This document shows positions 49,901 to 61,496 of a DNA stretch of 64,000 nt, piece by piece. The notes under the pieces were generated by a model. It made no database searches and was not told the origin of the DNA. It was given only the letters and a program-made list of their open reading frames with translations. The stretch is from Liolophura sinensis (taxonomy: Eukaryota; Mollusca; Polyplacophora; Chitonida; Chitonidae), in assembly GCF_032854445.1 (NCBI RefSeq), contig NC_088300.1, positions 4,278,001 through 4,342,000 of the forward strand, written 5' to 3'. The position numbers were made by a program, and so were the translations under genes. Each line of letters starts with the position of its first letter. Positions within the stretch are counted from its first letter, which is position 1.

Positions 49901-50218
49901 ACATTGCAGAACTATGCACTTTCTCGAAATAAACACAAATGTACTGTTTACATTTTACTTCGTTTCACCAAGCAGTAAGTGTGCCACAGAGCAAAATGAA
50001 GCGATGCCGGCCCATGAGGTTTGATGTGGAGGCGTAGGCTATCTCTTGGTATCAGCGACAAACGACAAGGTCAGCAGTATGGTATCCTCACCAGGTGGTT
50101 GACAAGCACTGGTAAGAAATATAGTCACCGCCTACAAAATACTGCCTGATAAAACTGCTGTCACGGTACACTTACCTTTTATTTCTTTCAAAAGTTTTGT
50201 GCCCTGTGTTCTAAGCAT
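46926..50218 (-). CDS. Candidate two-exon small-protein gene (80 aa), hypothetical
   Basis: I do not recognise this product. Exon 1 (50218-50176) reads MLRTQGTKLLKEIK and ends at a strong donor (AAAAG/GTAAGT). Exon 2 (47125-46926) follows CTCCAG in matching phase and encodes 65 more residues, ending KLEDRAKWVTSHSSQTER then TAG. The centre holds a His/Cys-rich patch (LEHHCRHHQ) and a proline-containing LQLPPSYMPHL. A basic, amphipathic N-terminus could be a mitochondrial targeting sequence, which is inference. The 3.05-kb intron contains the 22-bp array at 47.7-48.6 kb and a SINE. Support comes from the splice signals, phase agreement and a promoter-like region just upstream. The small coding length leaves room for a missed middle exon or a chance frame. 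Confidence 0.35.
47715..48615 (+). repeat. 22-bp minisatellite with segmental duplication
   Basis: About 40 units of 20-24 bp built on ATGCTCAAATATTCTACAT or ACAATACTCAAATGTCCCA are present. A stretch beginning ACAATACTCAAGTGCCTTC occurs at 48232 and again at 48452, a 220-bp (ten-unit) duplication. Long plus-strand frames here are repeat translations. Confidence 0.95.
48616..49377. other. Non-coding stretch with a weak SINE B fragment
   Basis: 49259-49350 weakly resembles family B (GGTTTCCTCCAACCATAATT). Otherwise nothing is recognised. Confidence 0.35.
49378..49440. repeat. Poly-C tract and CA-rich microsatellite
   Basis: About 20 cytosines are followed by ACTCCCTCAG and short CA runs. Confidence 0.85.
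49515..49677 (+). mobile_element. SINE family B copy
   Basis: GGTTTCCTCCCACCATAATG, TTGGCCGCTGTC, ATATTCTTAAGAACGGGGTA and CAATCAAATAAATAAACAAA show the core and tail of family B. It lies in the intron of the candidate small-protein gene, antisense to it. Confidence 0.8.
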
Positions 50219-50320
50219 TCCCACACAGCCAGCTTCACGCGGAAGCGCTGGTGATCTCCCACAATGCACCGCTTAGCTATGTTTGTCAACACTATAGTCA
50301 CGTGACTTCACCTACGCCAG
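50219..50320 (-). promoter_or_regulatory. Promoter-like region of the candidate small-protein gene
   Basis: Within 90 bp upstream of the ATG are TCCCACAATGC (50257-50267) and GTCACGTGAC (50297-50306). The second is a perfect palindromic E-box equal to the CLEAR/USF-type consensus. No TATA box is seen. The function is inferred. Confidence 0.35.
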
Positions 50321-51690
50321 GTAGTCTTCAGGTGAAGAATTACTAATACATCTTAGGATAACGAAATGTCACTCCGTCATTTGAGATAAAAAAAGAGCAC
50401 CACTGTTAGAACTGTTCCACAGTGGACTGTTAGTTTTACACTTCATTAACTAGCATGGACGGTGAATTAAAAAAAAAACTTGCATTTGTAGCATTTAACA
50501 CGTAACCTTCTCATAAAAATAAGTTTCGTCTGTAGCACGTGCAAGCCCACATTTAGTGTACATATATGTATGTGTGATACTGAATTACATGAACTTTACT
50601 CAATAATGCCATAAATTTATCATGAACTGTAGGCCTACCTTAATTCGACAGTTTGGGTATAGGCTCAGCGAACTGTGCCAAATAAGTGTTAACCGGTAGG
50701 CTAATTATGGCAATGTTCAAGCTTTACCTTAGTTTACCGTATTTATTTATTTCCGACAGTTTAATGCCGTGTGTTAGGGTGTTATAGGGATACATAAGCA
50801 CAAGGAAAGAAGAACAGAGTCGCGTGCGCACGATAGATGACCCATCAGGAACCTACAGGTCCATCTGACAAACACGCTCTCGATCATTCGTCAATTCTAT
50901 ATATAAACTCCATCTGGCACTTTCGAGCGCGCGACCAGCGAGCACTTATAAGTAATAGTTATATATAATATAATAGACTGAAACTCAGCTTGTGTAAGTT
51001 CAATACAAGAGAAATCACAATAATGCCTGAAGCTGATTCCAGTTGTATTTGAATGTTCGTACAATGTAATGAGTATAGGCCAATACACATTGGTGACATA
51101 CCTTATACTGTAACAGAGAGCAAATTTGAAATGTCAACTTCTCATCTGGAGACATTAATGTTTCTGATTATACTGTTACAGTGACTTACATAAGTGCCGT
51201 ACTATTTGATACACATTTCTGTATGATTTTTTTTACACACACTCGATAGTAGGACCGATTATAAACGGTTCATTATTTTTGATTTACAAAGAATTGTTTT
51301 TCACCTAGGACTGGAAACTAATTTCTGATGAAAAAATATATTTTGTAAGCGAGTGAAGATAACACATGGGTGAAAATGATAATAGAATTCGCGGTGGAAA
51401 TATTTTTCATATGAAACAATAATTTCCTCTATACAAAGAAATGTCTTTTGTTGAAAAAAATAATTGATTGCTGTAGTAAGAACTGATTTCCTGGGGAGGG
51501 ATCATTTTTTGTGTAAAAAAATATTTTATGTGATAAATTCATCGACTAACTTTACTAATTACTGAGAAGTTTGTAAAGAATATAGGCCTATATTCTTTTG
51601 AGAAATGCAGACCATGCCATTTATTATTGATGAAACGATCTTTGCTGTTTCACGAGAGGTGTATACAAATAAGGAATACTCGAAATTATG
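50321..51690. other. Non-coding stretch, no gene seen
   Basis: AT-rich, with only short frames and no recognised repeat. Confidence 0.4.
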
Positions 51691-51890
51691 NNNNNNNNNN
51701 NNNNNNNNNNNNNNNNNNNNNNNNNNNNNNNNNNNNNNNNNNNNNNNNNNNNNNNNNNNNNNNNNNNNNNNNNNNNNNNNNNNNNNNNNNNNNNNNNNNN
51801 NNNNNNNNNNNNNNNNNNNNNNNNNNNNNNNNNNNNNNNNNNNNNNNNNNNNNNNNNNNNNNNNNNNNNNNNNNNNNNNNNNNNNNNNNN
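51691..51890. other. Assembly gap, 200 N
   Basis: Exactly 200 undetermined bases lying 28 bp before a tandem array. The gap probably marks an assembly break at repeats. Confidence 0.99.
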
Positions 51891-51918
51891 GGTATATTTC
51901 TTATATGCTGAGCTCTAC

Positions 51919-52199
51919 AGCACTATGTTGCTCAATCACTTATACGTAAATTTGACACAGCACTATGCTGCTTAATCACGTGTACGTAAAGTTGACAGAG
52001 CACTATGCTGCTCAATCACGTATACGTAAAGTTGACACAGCACTATGCTGCTCAATCACGTATACGTAAAGTTGACACAGCTCTATACGGGTCAAGCACG
52101 TACACGTAACGTTGACGCGGCAATATACCGTTCAGTCACGTATACGTCACAATGGAACAGCACTATACGGCTCAATAACGTATACATACCGTTGACACA
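51919..52199 (+). repeat. 40-bp minisatellite with CGTATACG palindromes
   Basis: Seven units of 40 bp begin AGCACTATGCTGCTCAAT and continue CACGTATACGTAAAGTTGAC. Units 3 and 4 are identical and the outer ones diverge. The array ends about 195 bp before the start codon of the transporter gene. Confidence 0.95.
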
Positions 52200-52393
52200 C
52201 ATTTTCTCTTGTAAAGATAGTGATTATGCATAAAGCAACTCGCCAACTATATCATATTGTGGTGCACTGATACTAGGTTCGTCTGTATCAAGCGATCTTA
52301 ATGTCAGATCAGTGCTTGGTGCGTATGTAATTACCTAAGAAGCAGGATCATAGCCCGTCACTCGTGCTGTAACCCCCGCCAGTCTGGACTCGT

Positions 52394-55300
52394 ATGAACG
52401 GAATGAGAATGACTGGCGTACAGCTCAGCGTCTGGAAGAAATGGCGACTGGTTAAAACAGTTTGTATGGTGGCTACCTGGCTATCAGCAGTGAGTAGACC
52501 TCTAAGTTTCGTCCCACAAAACAATCTAGGTCATAGAAAGGCTATATCTACTCGTTTCTTTGAATAGGTCTATATATCTGCGTTACTCGTGTTTAACAAC
52601 AGAATCATTATGTAGGGTTACGTTATAACCGCTCACTGTCGGTATATTTATTACTGGGTAGACATCGGGTCCAGTCTAAACAGTGTCTACTGTAGGCCTA
52701 AATCCCGAAAATATAAAATCCCCATAAAATTTTAAATCGGCCAAAAACACAAAGCAAGTAAAAAACTGTCCGAATTTGTAAAAACATTACCCGGAAATGT
52801 AAACAAGAAAACCTTACAGGATTTGTACAAATTTATACGAAACTTAGCCGTTCCTTTCCTGAGAAGTTTCTCAACATATTTCCAACAAACATGCAACGTT
52901 CATTCTGTTGGATAAATGATTTTACAATTATAACTCATACGTATATAGCCGTGCCACAGTCAGTATTGTAGATTTTACTCAGTATAATTACTTGTTAAAT
53001 GTAATCCCGTTTAGAACCATTATATCTTCATTTGGGACAACTTTATGCAGAATGACAACCATCACAAGTGTTATCTGTGGCAACCTTTTGTCACACGACC
53101 TTCATAATAAGTTTCAGTTGTGACAACCTTGCGCCACACGATAACCACAACATGCCTTATGTATGGCGAAGAACCTGGTACGGGAAGGCGGAGAATTGGC
53201 CTCAGAGAGGTACCATAAGAAAGTGCAAATTTCTGAATCCCAGCACAATTCTGTAAATTTCCAAATCAGAAGTATAAAACTTGGTCGAATCACCCATAAA
53301 AGTTATAAGGCTATGAAAAAGATGGTTGCTTAGTAATGATCCTCCAAAAATGCACTCTTGATCAAAAACGCCAATTTTGCCTTCAAACAAGGCACAATGG
53401 CATTAATATACAGAATTAACATCAACGTAAACCAGAAGAATATCTTTATTGAAACTTTCATGTGTGTATTTCTACGTGCTCTCAAAATGTCGTTGTGGTT
53501 TACGTTGGTCTTCATATGTAAACAATAAACTTTATAATGTGATCAGTTTTGCCATATTTTGGCAAGGTTATGATTCGTATTTCGGTCTTAGCTTGTTCGA
53601 CATCGTTCGTATTACAGTCAACTAACGAAATTAATGTGGTGAACAGGTTGCACCTCGAAGAAGAGTTCGAATCTTCCAATGCTTCTTTTTTTTCGTGGGC
53701 AAGAAACTTTTTGTGTGAGTATAGATATGGGCTAGTCTTGCATTAAATAAGCGTTATTATTAATTAGAATGGATAATTGTTAAGTTATGGTATTACCTAA
53801 CGTGTGGCAACTATAGCGAAATCATACGTGGATCCTGGTTGAGAGCACAAGAGGCCCTCTAGCTATAATTAACATTAACATGTTAATATGCATAGCGGAA
53901 GTATAAAGCTGGACATTTGTTATATATGTATTTAATTGATTGGTGCATAACTGCGCTCTCAAAAATTTTTCAGAAAGTTACAGTTGTGGTGCAGTGATTT
54001 TCCCCATTCTAAAGTGTTTTTTAAAAGAAAAAGAGACTGTTCAGTGCGACTCGAGCAGCCTACCATTTTTCGATTTTATGATCTATACATTGCTTCAGTG
54101 TATGTTCGGAGCGTTATATGGCGCATGTTTACCATATACCACGAAAAGAAGAGTAAAACAGAACTGAAAAAGAAGTATCCTCACGACAGTGTCAGCAGCT
54201 GTCACTCACAGATATAGTCATTTTCGCTTCTTGAGGTGCACAGTTTCTAGCACTAGGGCCGATTCCCCGCCTTACCATACCGGGTCCTTTAGGCCTATGG
54301 AACACGAGAACCACAACAAGTGTCAATTTGACAGTCTTATGCGATACTACAACCACAACAATGCTGACAGCCTAATGTCTCACGTCAACCAGAACACGCG
54401 TCATTTGCTTTTATCCCATGACAACCTCAACAAAGTCATTTTGGCAGCTCATGTCTTACGACAACCAGAACATGCCAGCCTCACGTTGACAGCCTTATGT
54501 CTTACGACAACCCCAACCAGCTTCTTGTTGACAACCTTATGTCTCACGACAACCACAACAAGCGTCAATTTGACAGCTTTATGTCTCATGACAACCTCAA
54601 CAAACGTCATTTTGGAGCTCATGTCGTACGACAACCAGAACATGCAAGCGTCATGTTGACAGCCTTATGTCTCACAACAACCCCAACAAGCTTCATGTTG
54701 ACAACCTTATGTCTCACGACAAACACAACAAGCGTCAATTTGACAGCCTTATGTCTCACGGTATGTCATAATATACATTATTTTGGCAGCCTTATTTCTC
54801 ATGACAACAATAACAAGAATGAGGTTAAAAATATAGTGATGTTAATGGCATTTCCTTTGATTCACTGATCTAGAATTACATATTATCAAAGGGTATAGTA
54901 TCTATAAGGCAGGACAAGTACTGCTAAGTTTTAAATAACGTTAGATACACAGAAGGGTCGTATTCTAAACACGAAATTTTAATTAAATGTAAAACTCCAG
55001 TGCGGGATCACATACATTGTTAGTCGATCAGCTGGCCAGTAGATGTAGCGCCTACCAGCGAGTCAATCAGCTGACTGATATGACGTAGCTCTGTGGAATC
55101 TACCATGACACGGAGCTCTGTGGTAAGTGGAATCTACCATGAGACGTAGCTCTGTGGTATGTGGAATCTACCATGAGACGGAGCTCTGTGGTAAATGGAA
55201 TCTACCCTGAGACGTAGCTCTGTGGTAAGTGGAATCTACCACGAGACGGAGCTCCAGATAGGCTGAATATGTAATACATACATGGACCTGAGAATTAATG

Positions 55301-58300
55301 AAGTCAAGTACTGGGATATTACATGACGAGTCGTGGGTTTCCCCCGGGCTCTGCCCGGTTTCCTCCCCCAATAATGCTGGCCACCTTCGTATAAGTGAAA
55401 TATTCTTGAGTACGGCGTAAAACACCAATCAAATCAAATCAAACAAGGACGTTAAAAATATTACAAAATCGACGGGATGACAATTAAATCATACATACAT
55501 ATCATATACAAAATTCGTGTATAACTATTGAAGACCTGTAACAGCAGTGAATTATTGGCTATTTAGCTGTCTAACCACCTTGAACTTAAAACCAGTCGTC
55601 CTCTATGAAACCTGGGATTAAGATCTTAATCTCAGATGAAACCAAGCAAACTAAAGGCCTTTTCAGTTTGTCTGTGAAGCGAACCCATGGGGATCCCTTC
55701 CAAATTATCTCAACAATAACAACTTTATTTTAGTGTAGTGGCCCAAAGTTTCATCCCTTTTGACGTTTTAAGACCCCTTACCTATTGAAGTTCATCTTGA
55801 TAAGATTTTAAAAATTACTTGTTATGGATTATAGAGAATAGTGATACTTTTTGCCAGGTGTAAAATCTTTGAAATAACAGCGAAACCTAGATCATAAAAC
55901 GCAATAATTCCACCCTTAACATGGGATCAAGAATGCCAAGATGTCTCCACCAAGAGGCCGATGTGTTAAATGGATGGTTACTGGATTATTAACGAGAAGT
56001 TTCGCGGGAACCCAAAATATAACTAAACATGTGTACTACCTACGGGTGCAGTCCTGTATAATAGCCAACACAACACAACAAGATTTATGTCAATGTATGG
56101 AACTAAATAAAAATGGTGTTGATAACTTTTGGTGAAGCGACCTCAGAATTTAAAGTTGAAAACTTATGGGATCGAAAACGATGCCGAAGGCTATTTCATA
56201 GCTGGTCGTCCTATCGTTGAATATTACATGTGTGATGTTTCTTTCAGGGAATGTACATGTCCATGGTTGGGCCTGCTTTGATAGATTTGACTGAGATTGC
56301 CCATTGCAACTACGAACAACTTGCCTACCCTTTAACCGCCAAGAACCTGGGACTTACAGCTTCTGCTCTCGCTGCAGGATGGATTTGTAGTCGATATCAG
56401 CGCCACTTGGAGGCAATTTTGGCCACCAATCTTATTCTTCTAGGACTGGCAACAGCCGCTGTTCCATGGTGTTCTCTGCTTACTGTTATGGCAGCGGCTA
56501 TGATGGTACAGGGGCTAACGCATGGCGTGCTTGGAGTTGGTAAGCCAGAAGTTTTAATGTATTAACACAAATTATTTATTGGTGAATCTTAAATATCAAG
56601 GGATACATGACCACGCATTCGAATGACACCGATTTCAAAATTTCAACTGACTAAATAGGCGAAATATAAAACAATCTGAAATCGTGAAAAACTGTTAAAT
56701 TTACAGCCTTTAGCAGAACAGTCATGCTTACGTGTTTCATGGAATCACGAAATACATGCTTTAATTTCATTTTATCCCTAAACTTTTTGGGAGAAGTTTG
56801 GCTTCTCCTTAACAGTATGGTTGATACGTGTTCAGTATTACAGACCTATTGTATATTTTCCATGTTTATTATATGTTATTGTACACAACTTTGAACAGAA
56901 TTCACTTTCGTATATAAATGAAGATCTGCCCATGACAATTTTTGTGTGTGTATAATATCTGATGATGGGAGCAGTTGCTCTTGAAAGCTCATATCAATAA
57001 CACCATGTACACGACATAAACTCGTCTTTGTGTTTATTGGTTTTGGAAAGAAGTCGTGGAATTATTTACGATAAAGGGTTTAATCCAATTAACAAGAGGT
57101 GTGGAAGGATAGGTTGGTCGTCGAGGACGGTGTCGGGATTATAGTGCATTATAATTGGCTCGAGACAATGACACATTTATCAAATCCATCGGAGAAAGAA
57201 TCAGCTTGAACTGGTGATCTTATGTTCATAGTGATGCGTTCTGGGCCTTTTTATTTCTCTCAGATGAATGCATTCAGATATTACCAAATTTATACTATAG
57301 TCATATGGGGACTGTCCATTTCAGCTGGAAACTCCTGGATTGCCGTCATGTGGGAAGGCGAATCTTCCGGACCTCTTCACGCGCTGCATTTTGGCAACTC
57401 CCTCGGTAGTGTTGTTGCTCCACTCATCATTCGCCCCTTCCTGTCACCTGACGTGAACAGCTCACTCCCAAAGCATGAGATTGGGCTGCCGGGAAACATA
57501 CTCGGCAATAATTCGTCCACTGTTGCCTCCAGCCGGATACAAATCCCATTTGGGGCTTACGGGCTGTACACACTGTTCTGGGGAGGCTTGTTTCTGTGGT
57601 TTTACGTGAATGATCGACAGACCCCTGCAAGAGAGGGTTTGTTTTATACGGCAAACGACAGACAGAACTCTGAAATCTTTGGAAAGCAAGGGACTTTTGC
57701 AGGTGTCCAGAAATCTTTTGGAATATTCATGGCCGTTGTGCTGTGTCTGATGTATATTTGCCTGTCGGGTGTGTACCAGTCTTTGTCAACGTACCTGATG
57801 CCAATGAGCGTGCAAGGTCCTCTCCACATGTCAAAAGCTGACGGCAACCTCCTCCTCTTCGGATACTCATTTAGCATGGTGGTGGGCCGCCTTCTGGCCG
57901 TGTTCCTTAGTAAGTTCTTCTCTTCACAATGGCTGCTGCCTTTTGAAATAGGACTGACTCTAGGCGGAGCTATTGGTCTCTACTTTTACAGCTTTCGCTC
58001 GGTCATGTTTATCTGGGTACTGACATGTGCTTTTTCATTCACTTCCGCTCCAATTTTTCCGGCAGGCATAGCGTGGTCGGAAATCTATTTAGAAATAACT
58101 GGACCTTTAATGGCAGTATTCTTTGCTGGTGGGGGGTTTGGGACGTTGATCTTCCAGTGGTTGTCTGGATATGGAATCCAGAACCATGGGGTATTCTTTC
58201 CTATCTACGTCAACTTAGGAGCAACAGTTGCCACTGCTGTGTTATTCCTTGTGGCTTGTATAAGATGCTGGACATTCGGCCCAAGACAAGTCGGAGATAA

Positions 58301-58373
58301 ACAAACGCTAGATGAATCAAACAGACATGTCCAGCAAAGCAAAGCAGACGAACAGTCTCCTCTGATCACATGA
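52394..58373 (+). CDS. Major facilitator transporter, MFSD4 / sodium-dependent glucose transporter 1 type
   Basis: The gene encodes a probable multi-pass membrane carrier. The substrate cannot be read from sequence; relatives in this MFS branch include NaGLT1 (MFSD4B), a sugar transporter. Three exons join in phase to 478 residues: 52394-52489, 56248-56539 and 57325-58373. Splice sites are TCAGCA/GTGAGT, TTTCAG/GGAATG, GTTG/GTAAGC and TTTCAG/CTGG. Exon 1 gives a short cytosolic N-terminus and most of TM1 (VKTVCMVATWLSA), continuing in exon 2 with GMYMSMVGPALIDLTE, the family's TM1-loop signature. Exon 3 contains AGNSWIAVMWEGESSGPLHA and LHFGNSLGSVVAPLI, where family members have the N...LW..E...P..LHF..A.G motif, then six more helices and a polar tail. 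The first Met follows an in-frame TAA. Length fits the family (~480-520). Introns hold two minisatellites and a SINE. MFSD4A versus MFSD4B cannot be settled by eye. Confidence 0.85.
54300..54800 (+). repeat. 42-bp minisatellite in transporter intron 1
   Basis: About 12 units contain GACAGCCTTATGTCTCACG, ACAACCACAACAAGCG and TCAATTT. Isolated diverged copies already occur at 53050-53160. The 156- and 123-codon frames here are repeat translations. Confidence 0.9.
55082..55254 (+). repeat. 34-bp minisatellite with GTAAGT motifs, transporter intron 1
   Basis: Five units of AGCTCTGTGGTAAGTGGA plus ATCTACCATGAGACGT. Several units carry GGTAAGTGG, a donor-like sequence, on the sense strand of the host gene. 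Confidence 0.9.
55325..55440 (+). mobile_element. SINE family B copy in transporter intron 1
   Basis: GTCGTGGGTTTCCCCCGGGC, GGTTTCCTCCCCCAATAATG and ATTCTTGAGTACGGCGTAAA are followed by CACCAATCAAATCAAATC. It is one of the best-preserved family B 3' halves in the window. Confidence 0.85.
56945..57035 (+). mobile_element. Possible retroelement 3'-tail relic in transporter intron 2
   Basis: ATCTGATGATGGGAGCAGTT then GCTCTTGAAAGCTCATATCA and a TTTGTGTTTATTGG end resemble the 3' regions of Penelope-like and related retroelements. No coding part is left. Confidence 0.3.
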
Positions 58374-60689
58374 TGCGAACGAGAGGTCACTTCACTGAGC
58401 GACTATCTAGGAGTCAAATGTCCCAGTTGCAAAACAGAAAAGAAAACTATTCTTCATTATTAACTCCAGTATGAGAGTTTAACATTTTAATACGTAAAAA
58501 TATTTAGTACTTCTGTGTTAAACTTGGAAAATAATTAGATAGTTATGTGAGAAACGTTGATGTGCAAAATGTAATTATTCTTTGGAAGAATTGTGTTATC
58601 TACGATAATTTTTTAATTTTAATGTTACCAAGTTTAAGTGTTAAACTGATGCATTTTGAACCACACGTGTATGGGCAGGGAACAAAACATCTGCCCGTGT
58701 CACAATGCGTACGTGTTGGGCAGGATACTGCAGTAACTTCTCAGGGTTAGTTGGCAAGAAAATCGCCTCGGGAGAGTCATTGCTTGAAGACTTTGCATTA
58801 TTTTTTCTAAGCAAATTCAGATTTATTACGAAAATATCTTCTCAGAATCTGAATGAAAGGGCCTAGTATCATTCAGAAGGTCCTGCTATGTTCGTAAATT
58901 CCCTAAAGTCGGTAAAGCCAAGGGCTTTACAGGAAGAGGACGAGCATGATCGCTGAAATACGACGCTTGTGGCCACGAACATCGCGCTGACCGAGTGTCA
59001 AATTAAAAGAAACATCGGCCTTCTGAACACGGAACAGAGTTGAAACCCTCTGGTAGGGTATCAGGCGTTTTTGTTTATGTTTTCTCTTTGTTACGTTGTT
59101 TAATACCGATGGTAAGGGAGAGCTCCTAAGTTTTGTGACGTCACTCTAGATAGCTATGACATGGCAAAATGGCGTCACCAAATAAGAGGCTAGGTATTGA
59201 CGATTGTTTGTTATTTATTTTGTTAAAAAGCGGTGTAGAATTTTTGAAATATTTTAGAACATTTCTGGAGTACTACTTCATTAATTTAATTCAGCCTTAG
59301 TGATAGACTTTTATGTTCACTTTAAATGAAAAATGAAAAACAGAAGATTGTCTTTTTCTAGCGTGTTTCATTTGAAAGCAACGCTTGAAAAAGTTGATTC
59401 ATTTAAAGATAGGTAGTAAAACCCTCAAAACCCATTTTGAAATAACAACACAAAAAATGATGATTCTGTCGCTGCTGTATATTCATAGTGTTGAATTAGA
59501 TCGCCACGCTAGATATATGAACAGTTAAACCAAAACGCAACTGGCACATATTTTATTATCAACAACTTATATACTGGCATGGTAAACGATCTGAATACTG
59601 ATTTCACTCATTCGCCTGGAAACTACTTTGCGCCTTTCCAGCATCATTGAAAACTGTTGACTGCCTCTCTTTTTATGATCCCATCTTGATTTCATACTTT
59701 ATATACTTTCTTAGTTCTTTGGGGGTTTGTGTTAGACGTCGTTTTGGGAATTGGTCTTGCGATTATTGATGTGTAACGTCCATCTTGGTTGACAGCTGGT
59801 ATGCAAATGTTTCGACGCATAGATGCACATGATGTATCCGCCTAGAAAACAAAAAGCGGATAGAATATAATGAAAGACTTTTAGCACAGAGCATCTGTAA
59901 AGTTTAAACATGTAAAACTGTTGCTGTTTTATGCATGGAAACTATCAAATAAGGGAGATAACGCAAAACTGTTTTACTGTTTCGGCATATTTTGACACTT
60001 GCTGCCATCCGTTTAACGGATAGTGTTTAAAATATCAGATATAAGTAGTTGTTTGTGCATACCGTATAATGAAATCGGCCTTTCATGATTTTGAATAAAC
60101 CAGTTTTAAATTGTGTGACCGATACCCACGTTTTAGATTTACAGGATTTATTTGGTACCTTAAATTGTATTTCTACAAAGACAAGAATGGCTTCCTATCA
60201 CACTATCTTCCTATCTTACGATGATGGTATTAGTTTGAATTTTGGCATTGAGATCTTTCATTATATGGCAATACATGTATACCAATGGAACCTGCATAGG
60301 ATGTATACATATCTCGCGTTTCTTAGATCCTCTGTGCTGTTTAATAACCTCCTCAATCAGCTTCACAAGTTACGGCGACAAAGTCTAGTGTGTTCAGAAT
60401 ATTCTACGAGAGAGCTTAGTTTATTAAATTTTACGGTGTATAAGTCTCTTGTAGGTGACTATGGAGTGAGTGCCCAGAACCACTGGCGCTCTGCTCTGTT
60501 ATTCTGACTGATTCTGCTAAACTCGTGGATAGGGGATGTGTAAGAATCGCGTTGGATAAAACGGCCTTGTTGGAAGAGCTGCAATCAAAGCTAGAACATT
60601 CCTTGTGTCTTTCCACCATCACCGAAAACTCTTGGTCGCAGAGCTTTACATAACTTAACTTGGGAAAATCTTTCTTATGGACAAACAAC
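58374..60689. other. 3' flank of the transporter gene, no other gene seen
   Basis: The transporter 3' UTR presumably starts here; the nearest AATAAA I noted is far downstream (60094-60099). The 140-codon frame at 60085-60507 has no recognisable motif. Confidence 0.35.
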
Positions 60690-60755
60690 TTCTTGATTTA
60701 TTAACACAACGTTTCGATGTAGTTACTAACATCGTTTTCAAGTGAAAGACTTTCC
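60690..60755 (-). mobile_element. Possible Penelope-like 3'-tail relic
   Basis: On the minus strand: CACTTGAAAACGATGTTAGT, AACTACATCGAAACGTTGTG and TTAATAAATCAAG. Such ACATCGAAACGTTGTGTTAA blocks are common just after the coding part of Penelope-like elements (recalled, not searched). Confidence 0.35.
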
Positions 60756-61297
60756 CAGTGTACTTCCTTCCCAACTTCTAAATGCCACTCAAACATGTTG
60801 TGACTTAACCTGTCTCATTTTTTTTTGCTTTCTATGCCCTTTTTAGTTCTTTGATGATTTCTTTTGAGCGTTAATTTTAAAATTTATCATGCGATTCTTT
60901 ACCTTGTACGTCCATTATGGTTGACGATTGGTTACGACGAATGGATTCGAGTATTCTACAATCTCAGCATGAAGATGAGTGTTGGAATCATCGCTTCCTG
61001 TGTCCAGACACATAAGCTTTCAAATTCCTCGTTGACTAAACCCCCGTCCAGACTATCCAGCATCATTGAACTTTTGATGACTCAACAAGAGTCAGCTTGA
61101 AGTTGAGTCAACAAGTTGATCTGTATTGGGTTGTCTGGATGGGTTCTACCTTTTTGTTCAACAACACTCAACATCATCCAACACCGTTGAATCGGAAATG
61201 TGTATGTGTATTTTTGTCAAGATGAGTCAAGTCGAGTAGCCAATCCGCGGACGTGTAGAAATAACGTGACCGTCTTAAGGCATGTGACCTGGGCAAA

Positions 61298-61408
61298 ATG
61301 GCGGCGTCAAAGACGGAAGAGAAAAACTGGTCTCACGATGAGACAGTTTCGTTGGTACAGGAGTATGAAAAATACTCTAACCAGTACAGCACTCTCTTAG
61401 ACCCATGA
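61298..61408 (+). CDS. Possible first exon or relic of a SANT/MADF-type DNA-binding protein (36 codons)
   Basis: The short frame starts MAASKTEEKNWSHDETVSLV and continues QEYEKYSNQYSTLLDP before TGA. The NWS-x-x-E-T-x-x-L(I/V)-x-x-Y pattern is typical of the first helix of Myb/SANT-like and MADF domains found in transcription factors and PIF/Harbinger transposon proteins. The frame stops before the rest of the domain. No donor in a suitable place is convincing, so it may be a decayed transposon fragment. The ATG is in good context (CAAAATGG). Confidence 0.3.
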   Translation: MAASKTEEKNWSHDETVSLVQEYEKYSNQYSTLLDP

Positions 61409-61496
61409 CACGATGTTTTCGTGAAAGATAGAAATTTCCCTCCAATTTATCGAAACTTTGTTAAAAAATAAAAAACACACAACTCAACACGGTGAC

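Noticed and set aside
51605-51975. Open frames across the second N gap
   Set aside because: Same reason: the frames exist only because N codons are not stops.
54189-54868. Frames of 156 and 123 codons
   Set aside because: Translations of the 42-bp minisatellite in the transporter intron.
60085-60507. 140-codon plus frame
   Set aside because: No recognisable motif, splice context or homology that I can name; composition is compatible with chance in AT-rich DNA.
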